DNA from: Neocallimastix lanati (nom. inval.) | Lineage: Eukaryota; Neocallimastigomycota; Neocallimastigomycetes; Neocallimastigales; Neocallimastigaceae | Length of the DNA: 64,000 nucleotides | Direction: 5' to 3' | NCBI GenBank assembly: GCA_016946835.1 | Contig: JACVTC010000149.1 | Span: forward strand, 26,001-90,000 | Shown: piece after piece, positions 1 through 16,923 of the stretch | How the letters are laid out: every line of letters begins with the position of its first letter | How positions within the stretch are numbered: position 1 is the stretch's first letter | Position numbers and translations under genes: made by a program | Notes under the pieces: generated by a model | Seen by the model: only the letters and a program-made list of their open reading frames with translations | What the model was told of the DNA's origin: nothing | Database searches by the model: none

Positions 1-652
1 CTTTTTAAAAGAAAAATATCAAATCATTAAAATAAATTTAATAAATAAAATAATAAGACAGTTATTATTAAGTAAGACAATTATTTAATAATAATAATAA
101 TTAATTTTTCAATTAAAATACAAATCAAAATATAACAACAAATAAAACGTTTTTTTATTTTCATAATTTGTTATTATGAAATATTAGTAGAAAAATCCAT
201 TTATTAAAAAAATTATGAATACAAATTATTAATAATATTATTTTTTAAAATTTTAAAAAAATAAAATAAAAAGCAAAAAAAAAAAAAAAAAAAAAAAAAA
301 CAGTTAATCTCGCGCATTTATTAATTTTACCTATTACGCAATAGCAAACGCTTTTTTATTAAAAAAAATTCAAAATCGCTTTCGCAAAGTATTAATATTC
401 TAGTACTTTTTTTTTTACATACGCATCAAATTATAAATAAAAAAAAGATATTACAATAAAATATATTTTATTATATTTTAAAGTCTAAAGTAAACTTAGA
501 AATAATAGAATTTAAAAAAAAAAATTTTATATATTTTTCGAATTTTGATAAATATTAAAAAGAACCAAATTTTAATTTATTTTTTAGAAACTTCAGAAAT
601 ATTCAAAACTTTAATACAATTATTATAAATAAAATTTTATAAAATTTTGAAA
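1..652. other. AT-rich upstream region of the zinc-finger gene
   Basis: No open frame of note. The stretch is A+T-rich with a long poly(A) run near 275-300. It has a short, less AT-rich patch around 301-420 with several CGC/GCG-containing words, which could be upstream regulatory sequence for the gene starting at 653. I see no motif I can name. Confidence 0.5.
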
Positions 653-2242
653 ATGCCTTTCAATACTTTATTAACTGCTGAAAATTTAGAAGAATTACAA
701 TTCCAAAATGCTGAAACAAAAAAGTTACTAGCTAGTCATATACCGGGTATTATGGATATCCCAGATGTGATGCCTTCAATTTTACCTCCTAATTATGAAC
801 TTGGAGGAAACATTAATGTATTACCTAGTCCAGAAACTGATTCTCTTGTTTCATCACCATCTATTTCTAATCCTGATGATGACTTAGATTTATTTGGTAT
901 TCAACCTTTAATTAAGGAACAAGAACAATTATTAAACAATATTCCATTGGATACTCAGTCTGTTGCTGCTGCTATGAATTCGGCTTCTTATGAAAATGCT
1001 TTATTAAATCTTATTGCTAGTAATCAACTTCAATCCAATATTCCAGTTTGTGAACCATTGGTTAATGTAAATGACGAAAGACTTTTACTTAATTACCCAG
1101 GTTTACTTTCATTAAAGGACCAATCTTCAATTGTTGACTCTTTTGATGTTAATACTGCTGTCGGATTGAATGAACTTCCATTAAATGCTTTAGATTTATT
1201 AGATCAATCTAACAATATTGAAGTTCCATCTTTAGTTCCAAGTACTATTGAACCAACAGTAGGATCTGAATTGATTGATCCATTATTAATTGGTGCTAAT
1301 AATCCATTTTTAATGAATGAATTATTAGAAACTAATGCTCTAATTCCATCTAATAAAATGGATAAAGTTATGTTGAATGATGATATTGATGCAACTTCAG
1401 TTCCTTTTGAAGTTAGTACCCCACCACTTTCACCAGTTAATCTTAATACTTTAAAAGATTCTAAGAAGTTTGGTTATGTCACAAGTCAATCTCCAGTTGA
1501 AATTCCAAAGATTGATTTTAATTCAATTAATGCTTCTACAACTTCAAACACTCAATCAGTTATAATTAATGGCATGAACCCTGTAGTTCCAACTCAAGAA
1601 ATTGTTTCTATGGTTCATTCTGAAGTACCAACTCCAATATTTACTTCTAAAGTTGATGTTACAAAAGTTCAACCAATTGTTTCAGCTAAAAATATTCAAA
1701 CTAAAACTAATTATACTTACGTTCCAGTCACAAAAAAGAGATCTAACTCTGATTTAAAGGGTGCTAAGCTTGAAAGAAGATCTTCAAATAAATCTAATCA
1801 TAAAAAATCTGTTCCAATGATTAAAGATAAGAATGGAAAATCTATTCAGAAACAAGTAAAGCATACTTTTGTTATCGAAACTCCTGGTATTAGTTATGGT
1901 AGGAAGACTTCCGGTAGAAAGAGAAAATGTAAGAAGGAAAATGAAGAGGAGACCTTTGCAGCACTTCCACAAGTACCACAAATTCCATGTAGACAAAATG
2001 TTACAAATCTTCCTCCACAAAAGCTTTCAAAGATTCATGCTCGTACAACGGAAGATTTAGATTCATTACCATTCCAATGTGAATTTTGTCCATCTGCTTT
2101 TTCAAGAAAACATGATCTCAAGAGACACATTAAAGTTCATATTGGTAATACTGCTGCTTATAAATGTCAACATTGTGGGAAGAGCTATGCCCGTGCAGAA
2201 TCTTTAGTTAAACATGAAGCCTCCAAAGAATGCCAAAAGTAA
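653..2242 (+). CDS. C2H2-type zinc-finger protein, probable transcription factor
   Basis: Intronless 529-residue protein. The open frame extends to a TTG at 647, but the ATG at 653 is the credible start. Residues 1 to about 350 are acidic, hydrophobic and rich in Ser, Pro, Leu and Asn (PSL, SPV and LPN words), as in a transactivation region. A basic stretch follows at about 358-400, and a Lys/Arg-rich cluster at about 415-430 resembles a nuclear localisation signal. Two zinc fingers close the protein. The first, from Cys476, fits C-x2-C-x12-H-x3-H with FSRKHDLKRHIKVH. The second has C-x2-C, the KSYARAESLVKH helix and a terminal Cys, a C2HC variant close to the stop. The finger pair resembles the C-terminal fingers of fungal regulators such as Crz1-like factors, but the target is unknown. 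Codon use is clearly less AT-rich than the flanks, as expected of a real gene. Confidence 0.85.
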   Translation: MPFNTLLTAENLEELQFQNAETKKLLASHIPGIMDIPDVMPSILPPNYELGGNINVLPSPETDSLVSSPSISNPDDDLDLFGIQPLIKEQEQLLNNIPLDTQSVAAAMNSASYENALLNLIASNQLQSNIPVCEPLVNVNDERLLLNYPGLLSLKDQSSIVDSFDVNTAVGLNELPLNALDLLDQSNNIEVPSLVPSTIEPTVGSELIDPLLIGANNPFLMNELLETNALIPSNKMDKVMLNDDIDATSVPFEVSTPPLSPVNLNTLKDSKKFGYVTSQSPVEIPKIDFNSINASTTSNTQSVIINGMNPVVPTQEIVSMVHSEVPTPIFTSKVDVTKVQPIVSAKNIQTKTNYTYVPVTKKRSNSDLKGAKLERRSSNKSNHKKSVPMIKDKNGKSIQKQVKHTFVIETPGISYGRKTSGRKRKCKKENEEETFAALPQVPQIPCRQNVTNLPPQKLSKIHARTTEDLDSLPFQCEFCPSAFSRKHDLKRHIKVHIGNTAAYKCQHCGKSYARAESLVKHEASKECQK

Positions 2243-4553
2243 AAAAGAAAAAATATTAGAAGTTTAAGTAAATTCAAAATATTAATTGCGAATGAAAATT
2301 GATTATAATTTGAAATTTATCTTATTTCATTTTAAGTCATTCAAGTTTTTATTTATAGTAAATTTTATCAATGAAAAAATTTTATTTATTAAAAATTAAA
2401 ATTTTATTATTAGTTTTAATTTTATTTGAAGTTTATTAAAATACTATTTTTTTTTTTTAACTTTTTTCTCCATAATTAGTAATTCTTTCATATGATAAAA
2501 TCAAATGGCCACTAAAATATCTATAAAAATCAATCGCATTTATATATAGGTTTATTTTTTTTTAAATTTTATTAATCAAATCGTTCATTACTTTTATTCA
2601 AGTCAGCATTATTTAAATTAACAAAATATTTATTTATAATTATCAACTCATCGTATTCTATTTTATCAATTAAAATTCAAATCACTTTAGCATGCGCACA
2701 TTGTTTTATAACTTTTTGTAAATAATTAATGATCAATAAGATATATAACAATAGTAATAAGTTATTATATTAAATTGCTTTTTATTAAATAATTTTAATA
2801 ATCGCTTTCATTTTTTTCCAAAAGTAAAAAAAAATAAAAAAAAAAAAGAAATAAAAAATAAGAAATTTATGAGCTGTGAGGACATTATTATTATTAGTTT
2901 ATAAAAGTATAAGATAAATTAAAAAAAAAAAAATTTTAGAAATTATTTTGTTTATTTTTAATCATTTATTATAACAACTTTGTTATAAAATTAGGAAAAA
3001 TGTCATTCATAGCTTATAATTTCTTAATAGGTAAAGAAAATAATAAATTCACCCTTTCTTTAGTTAAATTATAATAATTAAATAACAAGTTGTACATTCA
3101 AAATGAAACGTAATTTTATTAAGACAATTATTTAAAGTAAGCAAAATCACAATATATAAATTAATTTTATTAAATATTAATAAGACAAAGGATCGTAAAT
3201 ATATATTTAAAAAAAAAAAAAAGAAATTATTGATTCTTTGGTTTGATTCAATATAATAATTTTTTTTTAAAAAATATAATTGACATTTAATATTTATTAA
3301 GAATAAAAATCAATATATAAATTTATAAAAATATTTTACAATTAAAAAGTAGCAATTCAAAAACAGTAATTTAATGAGATTAATATTGCATTGAATGCAT
3401 TATTAAATTAAATTTAATTTAAATTGAATATGGTATATGTACATTAATACCAATAATTTAGTATGCGAAAAGAATATGAAAATTTTTAATTAGCCCTGAA
3501 ATGTAAAAGGAAAAAAAAAATTGTTTTAAATGAAGAAAGATTGATCATATTATTATATTTAATAATAATCATTTATAGTATAAAATTAACTAAAAGATAA
3601 TATTTTCATTAGTACAAAAAAAATTAATATAATATTATTTAATAATTATAATTTAATAATCAATAATCATAATTTTGAAGTTTTCCTTTTTTTTTTTCTT
3701 TGAAAAAAAAAAGCAAAGAATAAGAGAGTACAACTTGTGAATTAATTATTATATTTAATATAAACAAAGGAATGAATTATTAAGATTGTATTGTTTTCTT
3801 ATATATAAATTTAATTATAATATAAAATGATAATTAAAAATATTTTTATTAAGATTTTATTATAAATATTTTAAAAAAGTAAAGTTATATACATTGGAAT
3901 GTATATTAATTAATGTTTCATAGATTAGTGAAACATGTTTCAATAGGTATCTACTTTATTTAAATTTAAAAGTTTTAAAATAATTTATCAATTAAATTTA
4001 GAAAAAATAACCAAAAATTTAACATTATTTTTAACATTGAAATTTCAAAATTAAACCAAATTACATAATTCAGTAAATTAGAAAAAATAAAACATTAAAG
4101 TAGAGTAAAATAAAATGGAAAAAAGTTGTTTATGAGAAGATTTGAAATTATGAAAAGCTTTTATATAACTAGAAATTAATATTAATGTTAATTTATATAA
4201 CTTTTTATAATTTTAAATTATTTTTATTTTTTTTGTTTTATTTTATTCAAAGTAAAAATAATATTTAAATGAAGAAGTAATATTAAAAAAAAAAAAAAAA
4301 AAAAAAAAAGGAAAAAGAAGAAGGAGAAAAATTAAAGTTCATTAATAAAAAGTAGAAAAGTATTAATTTATTTAAAAAAAACTATTTAAAATTTAAGAAT
4401 TAAAAAAAAAAAAAATTATATTGTAAGATTGAAAAATATAAAATTTCTTAAATTTAGAATAAGAATAAGTTGATAGAATGAAATATAAATTAAAATAAAT
4501 ATATTCAAATGTTCATTTGCATAAAAGATAAATAAATTTTAATTTTTTTTAAA

Positions 4554-4584
<31 letters not shown>

Positions 4585-4588
4585 AAAA

Positions 4589-4627
<39 letters not shown>

Positions 4628-4890
4628 AATAAAAATAAATAAAACTTAAAAAAACTAAAAAAAAAAAATAAATTTTTACTAACAATATATATATTTTTTT
4701 TATTATATCAAAAAAATATCTTTTTTTATTTATTTTATTATTACTATAATTATTATTTTATATTTTTATTAAGTGTACAGAAAAAAAAATTATTGTTATT
4801 GATAATAAAATTATTTTTTTTATGTTTAATGAAAAAAAAAAAAAAAAAAAAAAAAAAAGATTAGATATTTTGAAAATATTAATATTAATA
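2243..4890. other. gene-free AT-rich spacer
   Basis: I see no gene here. The stretch holds poly(A) and poly(T) runs (for example 4287-4309, 4559-4624, 4832-4858) and small hairpins, such as an 8-bp inverted repeat of ATGTTTCA around 3912-3936. Nothing gives a coding signal longer than chance. Confidence 0.6.
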
Positions 4891-5458
4891 ATGCTCCTGA
4901 TGTGGCGAAGGTAATCAATCTTTTGAGCATTGGATTTTTAAATGTAATGCTCTTGCATCTTTTAGATGGAATTCTTTAAATTTCATCGATGATCTCTATG
5001 TTTTGTACGTTAGGAAGATTAGAGCATTTAATCCTCTTTCTTCCTATGACTCAATTTCTGTTTTTAAAGATTGTATCAATCGTTATATACATACTTGTTC
5101 CTTCTTAGTAAACATTTCGATAGAAGGGAACAGAGGACAATTAAATGAACTACTTTTCAAAGGTTCATCTGTGAGTCATCTGTTCCAAAAATTGTGGGCT
5201 TGGCGGAATTCTTAACTAGAGTAATATCTATCATAAGTAGTTCATTTGAGCTATTATTTGATAGGTATTCCAAAATACCAAACTTAACCAAGAGCGTCGA
5301 CGTTGTACTGATGAGGCATAATGATAAAACAGGATCATCCTCTATTTCTACGAAGGGTGTATCTCGTCTTAGTAGTTCAATAAATGATGAATCCAGAGAG
5401 AGTTTAGTGGAATACCATACTATCTATTTTAAAGATATTACTTCTAGGTTTTATTATT
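4891..5458 (+). pseudogene. decayed non-LTR (LINE-like) retrotransposon 3' end
   Basis: Coding-like, less AT-rich sequence in a gene-poor stretch. One frame gives Cys-Ser-stop-Cys-Gly-Glu, then GNQSFEHWIFKC, which fits the C-x2-C-x(n)-EH-x4-C cysteine/histidine motif near the C-terminus of many non-LTR reverse transcriptases. A TGA at 4898 interrupts the first C-x2-C pair. The frame continues to a stop at 5213-5215. A second overlapping frame (5194 onward) stays open with coding-like composition to about 5450, suggesting a frameshift. The 3' side runs into (TTA)n and a long poly(T). The assignment rests on one short motif, so it may be another retroelement class. Confidence 0.4.
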
Positions 5459-5548
5459 ATTATTATTATTATATTTTTTTTTTTTATTTGGTAGGAAGGG
5501 AAAATTCCCGCATAGTACAACTTGACGAAATACATAGTATTTTTGAGC

Positions 5549-5638
<90 letters not shown>

Positions 5639-5731
5639 TTATTATTATTTTTAATTTCAAATGTACTTTTTACCTATATTTATTTATTATAATAAAATTA
5701 ATAAATTTATGGAAGTGTATTCTCTTTCCTG

Positions 5732-5762
<31 letters not shown>

Positions 5763-5763
5763 T
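5459..5763. repeat. (TTA)n, poly(T) and poly(A) simple repeats
   Basis: A (TTA) run near 5453-5473, a second (TTA) run at 5554-5591 passing into about 40 T residues, and a poly(A) run at 5737-5761. Open frames here are only the translation of these repeats. Confidence 0.85.
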
Positions 5764-6625
5764 AGTAATTTTCTGAATCATGAGTGTGTAATTTTATTAT
5801 TATTATTATAAATTAAATAAATATAGTTATTCTCTAAGTCTAAAAAAAAAAAGAGTAAATATATAGGTGAAGTGGTAACCGAGTATATATAATTTCCTTC
5901 TTGGTGGAAAAAGATGCAGACATTATTGATTTTAGATTATAATAAAAAGAAAAAAAAAAAAAAAAAAAAGAAATGGGTGTTTTTGTTTAAATAACTAAAT
6001 CATTTCTGGTGATTATTCTTAAAAAAACGTCATTCTTAGTGTACGATCTGTGATTCCCTTTACAGAAATTATGCCTATAGGGCTAGTACTTGACAAGGGT
6101 TTGCTCATTTCACTATATCAAAATATAGTTCAATATCAAAAAGCAATGTTGACACTGTTATCACAGATATGAATAATATAGAATCAAATACAGATACTGA
6201 TAGTGGTAACGAAGTATATAATATTAATAATAATAACAATAGAATTAATATTGTTGGTTATAGTAGAATTAGTGATAGAGAGAATAGGAATATTAATTAG
6301 TGATTGTGAAAATAATGGTATCATTACTAATAATGTAGTGAATAGTTCAATTGGTGAAAATCGTGTTAATTTAAGTAATTTTCTGAATAACGAGTATGTA
6401 AATATTTATGTGATGTGGTACCAATTTATATTGCTTCTTTCTTGGTGGAAAAGATGAAGATATTACTGATTTAAATTATAAAAAGGGATGGGATGTTTTT
6501 TTTTTAAGAACTAAATCATTTCTGGTGGTTGTTTAAAAACACCATTCTTGGTGCCGTTTGTAGCTCTTTCTTTTATAGAAATTATGCTTCGGGTTAGTAC
6601 TCGATAAAGGTTACTATTCCGAAAG
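5764..6625 (+). repeat. diverged tandem duplication, about 610-bp spacing, from a mobile element
   Basis: Two blocks (about 5764-6115 and 6374-6625) share ordered words: ATTTTCTGAA at the start, a CTTGGTGGAAAA segment, CTAAATCATTTCTGGTG, then CATTCTT..TG and ACAGAAATTATG/ATAGAAATTATG, then TAGTACT. They differ by many substitutions and by poly(A)/(T) length. The intervening sequence is Asn/Ser/Asp-rich when translated, such as a linker of a retroelement polyprotein, but no intact domain is visible. Short related sequence also lies near 16081-16115 in inverse orientation. Confidence 0.55.
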
Positions 6626-6905
6626 TATAAAGTCCAAACTAACCAGGATCGTCAACGCTGAAAATGCTGTAAGCCAGGCCAGCAGGGCCAAATGCCTCTG
6701 AAGGAAAAGACCATAATTTCTTTTAGATCGTTAATTCAAACCCTGATCCGGGATAAGAATTCCTTTAAACAGAAATCTCATATAATTTGGAGGGGAGGTC
6801 GGACTTTTTTTTTTTTTTTTTTTTTTTATTATTTATTTATACATTTATTTTTAATATTACTTTTATTTCACATTACTATTTAAAAAATTATTATATTTAA
6901 TCTGG

Positions 6906-6971
<66 letters not shown>

Positions 6972-7076
6972 ATAACATGTAATTAATAAATTAATAAATA
7001 AATAAAATTAAAGTTCACAATAATTGCGGCTATATATATATAAACTTTTTTATTGAATATTTGAATATTTTTCTCT

Positions 7077-7123
<47 letters not shown>

Positions 7124-8722
7124 GATTTGTATTATTAGAATTTATCATTGATCTTTTTACTTTTTCTTGAAAGTCAGAATAAGGAGATTGCCCTTATTTT
7201 CTAATTATTTATTAGTTTTTAGTATTAATGACAAGGTTAATTAATACATTAATATGTTTCTTCTTCTTGATAGAATTTTAACAATAAATGTACTAATGTG
7301 CTATAATTCTAAAAATGGAAGAGACTCTGTATTAGTTATTAGTAAACTCTCTTTGATAAATTACTTTTTAATAGTAAAAAAAAAAAAAAAAGCCCTTTTC
7401 ACAACTAATAGAATTAACGTCATACCAATGTGACAAAAAAAAGAACTTACTTGCCTTTCAAGTTCAAGTTCGAGTTATATTTAACGTATATAATAATAAT
7501 CATTCATCATACAATGAATCAATAGAAATTGAATCATCTAATAAATTTCTCTTGGTTTGAGGAAAGAGTTTAGTGGATATAATATTATCTTTTATCTATT
7601 TTACAGTTGTTACTTCTTTTGTTTTATTTTAATAATTTTTTTTCCTTTTTTTTTGGGAGATATGTTAATTTTCATCCTAATACCTTAATTACTTTAAAAT
7701 TTTCATTATATCTTCATTATATTAACTTTATATTTTATAAAAGTTTAATATCAATATTTTTATTTTATTTTATTTTATTTTATTTAAATAATTTTTATAC
7801 TTTTTTTTTTTTTTTATTTGTTAATATATTTTTTAAATTAAAATTTTTAATACTGTTAATAATTAATAAAAAAAAAAAAAAGAAGAAAAATTAAAATAAA
7901 GTAAAATTTTTTATTATCTATTATTATTAAAATTTTTTTAATTTATTATATATAGAAATTAATGAATAATATGTACATATATTTATTAAAGAAGATAAAA
8001 ATTAAAGTGAAAATTTTTATTTTATTAGAATTATAATTTTTTTTTATTTATGTTTTTTTATTATCATTGGATATGTAATTCATAGTATATTTATAATATT
8101 AATATAAAACATATAGAGAAAAAAAAAAATTTTTTTTATTTTAAATATGTTATTTTATTTTTTATTAAAAAATTAAATTTTTATATTGAAAAAAAAAAAA
8201 AAATATATATATTTTTTGACTTAGCCCATGTCGTTCTTAATATAATAAAAAATTTAAAAATATAATTATATAAAAGGAAAAATTTATATATTAAAAATAA
8301 TTAAAAAAAAAAATAAAAAAAAAAAAAAAATTATTTTATTATTTAATAATTTATTTTATTTTTATGCTTTTTTTATTTTATTTTTATTTTAATGGAGTTA
8401 AATATTATATAATTCATAATATTATAAAAATTATTTATATATTTTTTATTTTATAAAATAAAAAAACCAAAAAAAAAAAAAATTTTTTTTGAAATTTATA
8501 TTACTATTTTTCTTTATTTATAAATATAATTTTATTTATAAACTATACCAATATTTAATTCCTTTTTTAACTTATTATTATTATTAGCATAATTATTTGC
8601 TCATTTTTATCATTCATCAATTTATAAATATATATACATTTATTTTTATTTTATTTTATTTTTTTTTTTTAAATTTATTTATTCTTTTTTAATTATTTCT
8701 TAATAATATTACAAATTACAAA
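6626..8722. other. repeat-rich spacer upstream of NDC80
   Basis: The first about 170 bases (6626-6800) are less AT-rich and look like more decayed mobile-element sequence, with no recognisable domain. The rest is poly(T) tracts (6805-6827, 6941-6967, 7081-7120), (AT)n and AT-rich DNA. No gene recognised. Confidence 0.5.
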
Positions 8723-14236
<5,514 letters not shown>

Positions 14237-14892
14237 ATGAATAAATTAGTAAATAAATATATGAATATATATTTAAAAGACAACTAAAAAACGAACGAAC
14301 AAACAAACAAACATCATTATATATAAATATAAATAAATAAATTAACAATAAAATACAATAAAATAAATAAATTAATAAAAAAATAAATATATAATTATTA
14401 ATATTAAATGAAATTAAATTCTAAACATTAAATTAAAAAATGGAATCATAACATTTTATAATTTATTACTATTTATATTTGCTACATTTGACATCAGAAA
14501 TGATATTTATATTTTATTATATGTTCATTTATTTATTTATATTCTTAAATGATTAAGTCTTTCTTAATGTAAATGTAATAACATGCCATTACATGTTATT
14601 TATAATCATTTTTCTATAATAGTCTAGCATTATTGGTTGCATCTAATGATATATTGCATGACACTATCAAATAAAAATATTTTACATTTAATCATGAAGT
14701 AGTTTATGTTCAGTTTAATTGAACATATAACTGCAATATTTAACATTTTCTCTATATTGGCATTTTCTACATTCCCATAATAAAATCAACAAAGTATTTG
14801 AACTTGGGTTCAGCAATACTTTTTTTTTTTTTGATTAATGAATCTGCCATTATTGGAGTTAGAACCCCAATGAGGTGTGCTAATTTAAATTT

Positions 14893-14931
<39 letters not shown>

Positions 14932-15305
14932 TATAATTTTGTGTTGAACGAATTTTGTATTTGAAGGTTCTGTTTTGAGAGAAACATCATTCATTGTTAT
15001 ATTTGATATATATATATATATATATTTTTTTTTTTTTTATTTATTAATTTTCATTTTCAGCTATTTTCTTATATGGTTTATTATTCTTTGATATATAGTT
15101 ACCTAATTCTTTGGGGTGGAGGGGGGAAGGAAATTAAGGAATAAATTCAAATTTCAAAATCTGAATACCATTGATGAAAAGTTTTCCATTTATAAAAATA
15201 TAAAATATAAAATTTTTGAATAGGAAATTTATTAATTGTATGTATTTTGTTTTATATATTTGAAAGTTCTGTTTTAAGAGAAACATCATTCATTGGTATG
15301 TTTGA

Positions 15306-15343
<38 letters not shown>

Positions 15344-15395
15344 AAGAGAATAACTTTATTTAATTTTATAATAATAATAATAAAATTACATGATT

Positions 15396-15435
<40 letters not shown>

Positions 15436-15486
15436 CTAAGAGAATAACTTTATTTAATTTTATAATAATAATAAAATTACATGATT

Positions 15487-15536
<50 letters not shown>

Positions 15537-15688
15537 CTAAGAGAATAACTTTATTTAATTTTATAATAATAATAATAATAAAATTACATGATTTTAAATG
15601 AAAAAATAAAAAAAAAAAAAAAAAAAAATAAAAATAAAATGTAAAATTCATGAAATAAAATAGTATATATTATAATAGATATAAAAGT
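14237..15688. repeat. spacer with duplicated and triplicated short blocks
   Basis: No gene recognised. A block of about 65 bases containing GAGAAACATCATTCATTG occurs at about 14956-15025 and again at about 15258-15330, each followed by (AT)n and poly(T). From 15343 to 15600 there are three copies of a unit made of AAGAGAATAACTTTATTTAA, (ATA)n and AAAATTACATGATTT. Long poly(T) plus TTTAGACT separates the copies. Confidence 0.75.
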
Positions 15689-16267
15689 GCGTTAGAAGTC
15701 ATAGCCTCCTCTAACTTTTCCCATTCCTCGATGATAAATACCATACGTCCATTATTGCAAGTAATCATTTAAAGTATTAGTGTTGTCTTTCACCACCGGG
15801 AGGTGAAAATCCAATGCCTAATCCATGCCTTATCATTTCGACCGTCGACGCTCTTTAGCAACAACGGTAGATTCAATAGATTCAATGGAATATCATTTCA
15901 TCATCAAACTAAAAAATCGACAAATTAATGGTATTACGTTTATTAGGAAAACTCTGCAATCCTCACAAAATACGGAACAGTCGACGACGAAGATGAACTT
16001 TGCTTAAAAAAATATTGTCAATTAATTATTCATATCCTATCTGTGATAACAGTTAGTGTCTACATTAACTATTTGATAGTATTCATATCTGTGATAACAG
16101 TTAGTGTCTACTTTAACTATTTGATAGTGGACTCTATTTAGAAATAATAAAAAAAAAAAAAAAATTTTTTTTTAATAAAAGAATTTCAGCATCCTTTAAA
16201 ATATTTCATTCGAAATTCACGGGAAAAGATAGCATTTTAGAAAACCAATGTTCCAATCGAAGGTTTA

Positions 16268-16313
<46 letters not shown>

Positions 16314-16380
16314 AAATAACAAGGACACCTTTCCGGACAGCCTTTCTCAATCATTTTTGACAACTTTGGCAACACGAGAT
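15689..16380. repeat. GC-richer dispersed-repeat remnants
   Basis: A less AT-rich island without a credible gene. It contains a hairpin-forming TTTCACC..GGTGAAA near 15788-15808. A block near 15816-15845 (TGCCTTATCATTT plus GTCGACGCTCT) is shared with 62615-62645. A tandem duplication of about 50 bases lies at 16028-16080 and 16081-16128. Part of that unit is the reverse complement of 6151-6175. The 60-residue frame from 15825 has no recognisable domain. I read this as nested, decayed mobile-element sequence. Confidence 0.5.
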
Positions 16381-16923
16381 ATAGAAAATATAAAATAAAA
16401 ATAAAAATAAAAATAAATTAAAAAAATAATAAAATAAAATAAAATAAAATAAAAAAAAAAAAAAAAAAAAAAAAGATTACTTTTTATTTTGGTATTTGCA
16501 ATTATTTATTTATATTTACTTTATTTTTACTTTGTTTTATTTTGAATTAATAATATTAGGTATAAACTATTTATTTTTAATATATATATATATATAAATA
16601 GAATTTTTTTTTTTTTTATTCTTTTTTTGATTCTTCTGATAATTAATTAATTATTTAATTTTATTATCAATAATATTAGAATAATATTAGGTATAAACTA
16701 TTAATTTTTAATATATATATATATATATAAATATAATTTTTGTTTTTGTTTTTGTTTTTATTTTTTTTTTTATATTTTTCTGATAATAAATTATTTATTT
16801 AATTTTACTATTTAATAAAATTTCTTTTAAAAAGAAAAAAATATTTTTTATTATTTTTAAATTTTCTTTTTTTTGTTTTGTTTTGTTTTGGCTTTAAATT
16901 ATTTGAAAATATTTTGTTTTAAA

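Noticed and set aside
647-652. Extension of the zinc-finger protein to a TTG at 647
   Set aside because: A eukaryotic gene would use the ATG at 653. The two extra codons have no support.
5308-5315. CTGATGAG resembling a hammerhead ribozyme core
   Set aside because: No matching GAAA and stem II closure follows at the right distance, and no stem I/III pairing could be drawn.
15825-16007. Small 60-residue gene in the 15.8 kb island
   Set aside because: The frame overlaps a block repeated at 62.6 kb in a non-coding setting and shows no domain, so it is more likely repeat sequence.
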